Assembly: GCA_045612565.1 (NCBI GenBank)
Contig: JAZKZG010000071.1
Span: 1 to 18,516 of the forward strand
Reading direction: 5' to 3'
Source of the DNA: RGIG9041 sp045612565
Lineage (GTDB): Bacteria; Bacillota; Clostridia; Oscillospirales; QAKW01
Length of the DNA stretch: 18,516 nucleotides
The notes under the pieces were generated by a model. It saw only the letters and a list, made by a program, of their open reading frames with translations. It ran no database searches and was not told where the DNA came from. Positions 14,945 through 18,516 of the stretch are shown here, one piece after another (positions within the stretch are counted from its first letter, which is position 1; each line of letters opens with the position of its first letter). Made by a program: the position numbers and the translations under genes.

Positions 14945-15259
14945 ATGGATATTCAGTTAAAACGTGGTCTTTTAGATGTATGTGTGTTAGCGTCAATAAA
15001 AAATGAAGATTCATACGGCTATAAGATTATAAAGGATTTGAATCCATATGTTAAGCTCTCTGAATCAACACTATATACCATTCTGAAACGTTTGGAAACA
15101 TCGAATATGCTTACAGTTCACACCGTTGAATATGGCGGAAGATTAAGAAAATATTATCATATTACCAAAAATGGAATAAAACGTATAGAAGACTTTAAAG
15201 AAGAATGGCAAGAAGTTTTATCTATATATCAATTTGTAATTAAGGAGGAAGAGAGATGA
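14945..15259 (+). CDS. PadR family transcriptional regulator
   Basis: 104 aa, a short (class s-PadR) winged-helix repressor. The pattern LKRGLLDVCVLASIKNEDSYGYKI, then SESTLYTILKRLETSNMLTV (recognition helix) and GGRLRKYYHIT (wing) is diagnostic. The C-terminal helix (IEDFKEEWQEVLSIYQFVI) is the dimerisation part. Start: ATG 14945 is 5 nt after a near-perfect aaaggaggt; an upstream ATG at 14867 lies before the promoter and is rejected. The last four bases overlap the DUF1700 start. It probably represses its own operon through the dyad at 14904-14924 and is released by an unknown envelope or drug signal. Confidence 0.93.
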   Translation: MDIQLKRGLLDVCVLASIKNEDSYGYKIIKDLNPYVKLSESTLYTILKRLETSNMLTVHTVEYGGRLRKYYHITKNGIKRIEDFKEEWQEVLSIYQFVIKEEER

Positions 15260-15855
15260 ATAAACAAGAGTTTCTGGCAGAATTAAAAGCTGGACTTGCA
15301 GGTTTACCTCAAAAAGATATTGAAGATCAGTTGAATTTTTATAGCGAAATGATTGATGACAGAATGGAAGAGGGTTTTAGTGAAGAAAAAGCTGTTTCAA
15401 CTTTTGGTTTAATAGATGAAATTGTTAAAAACTTAATTGCAGACACTTCTTTGATAAAGATTGCTAAAGAAAGAATTAATTCTAAAACAAAATTTAATAT
15501 TTGGGAAATTATACTTTTAGTACTAGGCTCTCCGATTTGGATTTCTATATTAATTGCTGCTGTTACTGTGATTTTTTCTCTTTACATTTCTTTGTGGTCA
15601 GTTATAGTTTCTTTTTGGTCTATATTTGTATCGTTTATAGGTGCTTCTTTAGGAATGATAGTAGGTGGAATAATAATTCTATGTAAAAGCGATTTCTTCA
15701 TCGGAATTGCTATGATAGGTGTATGTTTTATACTGGCAGGTTTATCAATATTTACTTTTTATGGATGCAAATTGTCTACAAAAGGAATATTGTTGTTAAC
15801 AAAGAAAACTGCAGTATGTATAAAAAATGCTTTATTAAAAAAGGAGACAGCATAA
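15256..15855 (+). CDS. DUF1700 (HAAS) family membrane protein
   Basis: 199 aa. The N-terminal 60 residues (NKQEFLAELKAGLAGLP, then YSEMIDDRMEEGFSEEKAV and FGLIDEIVKNL) are the helical DUF1700/HAAS domain found next to PadR regulators. Four or so hydrophobic segments follow (about residues 82-175), and a basic tail. It is thought to couple PadR-type regulation to the membrane; the biochemical role is not established. The start overlaps padR by 4 nt and is preceded by aaggagg inside padR. The stop overlaps the next gene by one base. Confidence 0.9.
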   Translation: MNKQEFLAELKAGLAGLPQKDIEDQLNFYSEMIDDRMEEGFSEEKAVSTFGLIDEIVKNLIADTSLIKIAKERINSKTKFNIWEIILLVLGSPIWISILIAAVTVIFSLYISLWSVIVSFWSIFVSFIGASLGMIVGGIIILCKSDFFIGIAMIGVCFILAGLSIFTFYGCKLSTKGILLLTKKTAVCIKNALLKKETA

Positions 15856-16817
15856 TGCAAACTAAAACAAAAGTATGGCTTGTTTTAGCAACTTGCCTTG
15901 TATTAATGGGTTTAATAATCTTCGGGGGTACTTTATCAATGGCAAATTGGGATTTTTCAAATTTATCTACTCGTAAGTACCAAACAAACAATTATGAAAT
16001 CAATCAAAAATTCACTGGTATTACAATCAATTCTAATACAGCGGATATAATATTTTTAGTTTCCGATAGTGAAGAAACATATGTTGAATGTTTTGAAGAA
16101 CAGAATGCGAAGCATTTGGTACAAGTCAAGGATAACTGCCTTTCAATTGAAATTGATGATTTGCGCAAATGGTATGAATATATCGGACTATCATTTAAGA
16201 CTTCAAAAATCACAATACATATTCCTGAAGGTGAATATGGTTCACTTTTAATTAAATCAAGCACAAGCGATATTGAAATACCGAATGAATTGAAATTTAA
16301 TAATATTGATATTTCTGTATCTACAGGCAATGTTAGAAATTGTGCCTCATCAACTGGTGATTTGAAATTATCAACAAGCACAGGACATATTGATATTACT
16401 GGAATATCAGCAGGTAAAATTGAGTTATCAACTTCAACAGGTGACATTAATGCATCTTCAGTTGTGTGCTCTGATGATTTTTTTGTTAATGTAACTACTG
16501 GAAAAACAAACATCAGTGACACTATATGTAAGAGTATTTTTTCAAAAGGAAATACAGGAAAAGTTGCTTTGAAAAATGTTATTGTGTCAGAAACTTTTGA
16601 TATTAAAAGAAGCACCGGTGACATATTAATTGATAAATGTGATGCAAAAGAATTGAATATCACAACCGATACGGGTGATGTTAAAGGAACACTACTGTCA
16701 GAAAAAGTTTTTATAACAAAAACTGATACAGGAAGAGTTAATGTACCTAAAACAGTTTCGGGCGGTAAATGTGAAATTACAACCGATACAGGCAACATCA
16801 AAATAAATATCGAATAA
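15855..16817 (+). CDS. DUF4097 family surface beta-repeat protein
   Basis: 320 aa. Residues about 7-28 are a hydrophobic signal/anchor segment, so the rest is probably outside the membrane. From about residue 150 to the end, short repeats of the form (S/T)-T-G-(D/N/H/K)-(I/V) recur every 18-22 residues (STGNV, STGDL, STGHI, STGDI, TTGKT, NTGKV, STGDI, DTGDV, DTGRV, DTGNI), as in the right-handed beta-helix-like DUF4097 adhesin domain. Start: ATG 15855 after aaaaggagac; the longer frame from 15723 would lie inside DUF1700. Third gene of the padR operon and followed by a terminator. The function is unknown; in this operon type it is taken as an envelope component. Confidence 0.88.
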   Translation: MQTKTKVWLVLATCLVLMGLIIFGGTLSMANWDFSNLSTRKYQTNNYEINQKFTGITINSNTADIIFLVSDSEETYVECFEEQNAKHLVQVKDNCLSIEIDDLRKWYEYIGLSFKTSKITIHIPEGEYGSLLIKSSTSDIEIPNELKFNNIDISVSTGNVRNCASSTGDLKLSTSTGHIDITGISAGKIELSTSTGDINASSVVCSDDFFVNVTTGKTNISDTICKSIFSKGNTGKVALKNVIVSETFDIKRSTGDILIDKCDAKELNITTDTGDVKGTLLSEKVFITKTDTGRVNVPKTVSGGKCEITTDTGNIKINIE

Positions 16818-16824
16818 TTTTAAA

Positions 16825-16860
16825 AAGCAGATAGCTAAAAACTATCTGCTTAATTTTTTT
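16825..16860 (+). terminator. Terminator of the padR operon
   Basis: A 10-bp stem (aagcagatag at 16825-16834 with 16842-16851), 7-nt loop, then a run of seven T (16854-16860), 8 nt after the DUF4097 stop. Confidence 0.9.
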
Positions 16861-16914
16861 GAGTATTGAGAAATATAGTCCATATATCAATTAGGGTATT
16901 CCGATTGTTAATAA

Positions 16915-17058
16915 TTTTCTATTCATTTTGTTCTTGGTATATTTAAGCCCAAAATTTATTTACCTTTTAATTTATTTGACGATAATATCGAATATGTGAT
17001 TGCGCACGAAAACGCACACATTAAACATAGAGACTATATAATGATGGTGACATCGTGA
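16915..17058 (+). pseudogene. Relic of a BlaR1/M56-family metallopeptidase gene
   Basis: In the 387-nt gap before the beta-galactosidase gene, one frame open from 16915 to the stop at 17056-17058 reads VLGIFKPKIYLPFN, then IEYVIAHENAHIKHRDY. This is the conserved core of BlaR1/MecR1-type M56 peptidases: the (V/I)LGI-(I/F)-(K/R)PKIYLP segment, then the zinc-binding HExxH (17005-17019). Two stop codons (16909-16914) precede it, no start codon or ribosome binding site exists, and the frame leaves the family pattern after Asp-Tyr. Only about 40 residues of a protein of several hundred remain, so it is a decayed fragment. The rest of the gap (16861-16914 and 17059-17143) holds nothing I can identify. 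Confidence 0.72.
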
Positions 17059-17143
17059 TTTAAAATGGTAAACCATATGCATCAAAAACAAAATAACTTC
17101 AGATATCCTTGCTGTCTTTAATGATATTTTTTTGTATAACATA

Positions 17144-17171
17144 TTGATTATTAATATAAAAATATTATAAT
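17144..17171 (+). promoter_or_regulatory. Promoter of the beta-galactosidase gene
   Basis: TTGATT (17144-17149) and a perfect TATAAT (17166-17171) are spaced by 16 bp. The ribosome binding site aggag is at 17193-17197 and the ATG at 17205. No clear operator or catabolite-control (cre) site was recognised. Confidence 0.65.
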
Positions 17172-17204
17172 GAATATGTAATCCAAATTAACAGGAGTAA
17201 GACT

Positions 17205-18516
17205 ATGAGATTATTTGAAAGCTTTAAGACAAGCGAAAACAGACTGCCCCAGCGCAGTTATTATATACCGCAAAATAAAGGTGCGTTTACGTCACTGAAT
17301 GGTATATGGAAATTCAGATTTTTTGATAATGATAGTGAACTTAAAAATCCTATTACAAAATGGGGCGAAATTGATGTCCCATCGTGTTGGCAGACAAGGG
17401 GGTATGAATGTCCTAATTACAGCAATAAACAATATACAATGCCTATTGACCCTCCTTATGTTCCTGATGACAATCCGTGTGGTGTTTATGAGAGAATTTT
17501 TGATGTGAAAAATATTGATCATAAAACCTATATTGTTTTTGAGGGGATATCATCTTTCGGTGTTCTTTATATTAACAATAAATATGTCGGTTATACCTCA
17601 GGATCACATCTACAGTCGGAATTTGATGTTTCTGATTTTGTGTTTTTGGGCACAAATACAATTCGTGTAGTTGTTTATAAATGGAGTTGTGGTTCATATT
17701 TGGAAGATCAGGACGCTTTCAGATTTAACGGCATATTCAGAGATGTATATATGCTCTCTCGTCCTCAGAATCATCTTGTAGATATCGACATAGTTGCTGA
17801 TACAAATTCAATTACAGCCAAATTTAATGGCTCGGCCACAGTATCTCTTTTTTATAAAGATGATTTACTTGAAAGCGTTGATTGTACTGATACGGTAAGA
17901 TTTGAAATTGATAACCCTGTTTTATGGAGTGCTGAAAAGCCAAATCTTTATACATTAAAATTTGAATCTGCAGGGGAGACTATCCATCAAAAAATTGGTC
18001 TTCGTACAGTTTCAATATCTGATAAAAAAGAGTTACATCTCAATGGTGTTCCTATAAAATTAAAAGGTGTTAACCATCATGATACAAATCCACACAACGG
18101 GTGGACAATGACTAACGAAGATATATTAACTGATCTGCGTCTTATGAAGAGTCTGAATATAAATTGTGTCCGTACTTCGCATTATCCTCCTACACCAAAG
18201 TTTTTGGAGTATTGTGACGAACTCGGTATATATGTTATTCTTGAAACAGATATCGAAACACATGGTTTTGATTCACGTTATAGTTATTTTACCGAAGATA
18301 AGGGATACGATATTGAGTCTCCTGACTGGCCGTGTGTTATGCCTGAGTTTAAAGAAGAATTTGTAAGCAGAATGCAACGTGCTCTTGAAAGAGATAAAAA
18401 TCATTCATCAATTATTATGTGGTCTCTCGGTAATGAAAGCGGATTCGGACCTAATCATATGGCTATGAGTGATTGGATTCGTTCACGAGATAATACACGT
18501 CTTATCCATTGTGAAG
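17205..18516 (+). CDS. lacZ: Beta-galactosidase, glycoside hydrolase family 2 (3' end outside window)
   Basis: The 437 visible residues run off the window; LacZ-type enzymes have about 1000. It hydrolyses terminal beta-galactosides such as lactose. In order: the sugar-binding domain (LNGIWKFRFFDN, then DVPSCWQTRGY and NPCGVYERIF), a jelly-roll segment with SSFGVLYINNKYVGYTSGS and FRFNGIFRDVYML, the immunoglobulin-like domain (about residues 185-270), and the start of the TIM barrel with LKGVNHHDTNPHNG (about 286-299), NCVRTSHYPP and the acid/base glutamate in NESGFG (Glu411). The nucleophile glutamate would lie beyond the end. No signal peptide, so intracellular. Start: ATG 17205, 7 nt after aggag. 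Other GH2 activities are possible, but GVNHHD and the NESG context favour beta-galactosidase. Confidence 0.92.
   Translation, partial: MRLFESFKTSENRLPQRSYYIPQNKGAFTSLNGIWKFRFFDNDSELKNPITKWGEIDVPSCWQTRGYECPNYSNKQYTMPIDPPYVPDDNPCGVYERIFDVKNIDHKTYIVFEGISSFGVLYINNKYVGYTSGSHLQSEFDVSDFVFLGTNTIRVVVYKWSCGSYLEDQDAFRFNGIFRDVYMLSRPQNHLVDIDIVADTNSITAKFNGSATVSLFYKDDLLESVDCTDTVRFEIDNPVLWSAEKPNLYTLKFESAGETIHQKIGLRTVSISDKKELHLNGVPIKLKGVNHHDTNPHNGWTMTNEDILTDLRLMKSLNINCVRTSHYPPTPKFLEYCDELGIYVILETDIETHGFDSRYSYFTEDKGYDIESPDWPCVMPEFKEEFVSRMQRALERDKNHSSIIMWSLGNESGFGPNHMAMSDWIRSRDNTRLIHCE

Noticed and set aside
16004..16801. 265-codon open frame on the minus strand
   Set aside because: It lies wholly antisense to the DUF4097 gene; its openness and Val/Ser/Pro-rich composition come from the repeats on the plus strand. 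No ribosome binding site or known motif.
1..18516. tRNA, rRNA or CRISPR array
   Set aside because: No cloverleaf with a conserved TTCGA-type arm, no rRNA-like sequence and no regularly spaced repeats were found on either strand by eye.

Overview
The window comes from a low-GC Gram-positive anaerobe, most likely a gut Clostridia/Oscillospiraceae-type bacterium. The evidence is an oxygen-sensitive single-chain pyruvate:ferredoxin oxidoreductase, strong AGGAGG-type ribosome binding sites, sigma-A promoters with AT-rich spacers, a PadR/DUF1700/DUF4097 operon and a GH2 beta-galactosidase. No RNA gene, CRISPR array or intact transposase or integrase was found.

Layout. (1) 2-3358: pyruvate:ferredoxin oxidoreductase (5' end outside the window) with a strong terminator. 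(2) 3437-4479: promoter and a stand-alone ATP-pyrophosphatase subunit of GMP synthase, without a glutaminase domain. (3) 4468-6815: a 2.3 kb accessory segment bounded by an exact 12-bp direct repeat (gagtgggaataa) that is also the last four codons of guaA. The right copy lies 11 nt before a long hairpin that looks like guaA's displaced original terminator, so I read the segment as an island integrated at the 3' end of guaA. It carries a broken hypothetical gene, a 56-aa membrane protein, a nucleotidyltransferase and a CDP-alcohol phosphatidyltransferase; no integrase is visible. (4) 6958-7353 (minus): a cytidine-deaminase-family enzyme.

(5) 7550-14845: an exopolysaccharide locus made of two convergent operons meeting at a shared terminator (11230-11257). 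On the plus strand are a GT2 glycosyltransferase, a GT4 glycosyltransferase and a Wzy-type polymerase with an acidic low-complexity loop. On the minus strand are a polysaccharide pyruvyl transferase, a Wzx-type flippase and an FrhB-like protein that lacks its usual N-terminal ferredoxin domain. Together they could add sugars and pyruvate, flip the repeat unit and polymerise it. No priming transferase, chain-length regulator or sugar-nucleotide gene is present, so those must lie elsewhere.

(6) 14892-16860: a padR - DUF1700 - DUF4097 operon whose promoter -10 is covered by a 9-bp inverted repeat, probably the PadR operator. (7) 16915-17058: a relic of a BlaR1/M56 metallopeptidase gene with its HExxH motif still readable. 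(8) 17144-18516: promoter and 5' part of a GH2 beta-galactosidase running off the end.

The points most worth a second look are the guaA-associated island and its nucleotidyltransferase/CDP-alcohol transferase pair, the ferredoxin-less FrhB-like protein, the Wzy acidic loop and the M56 relic.
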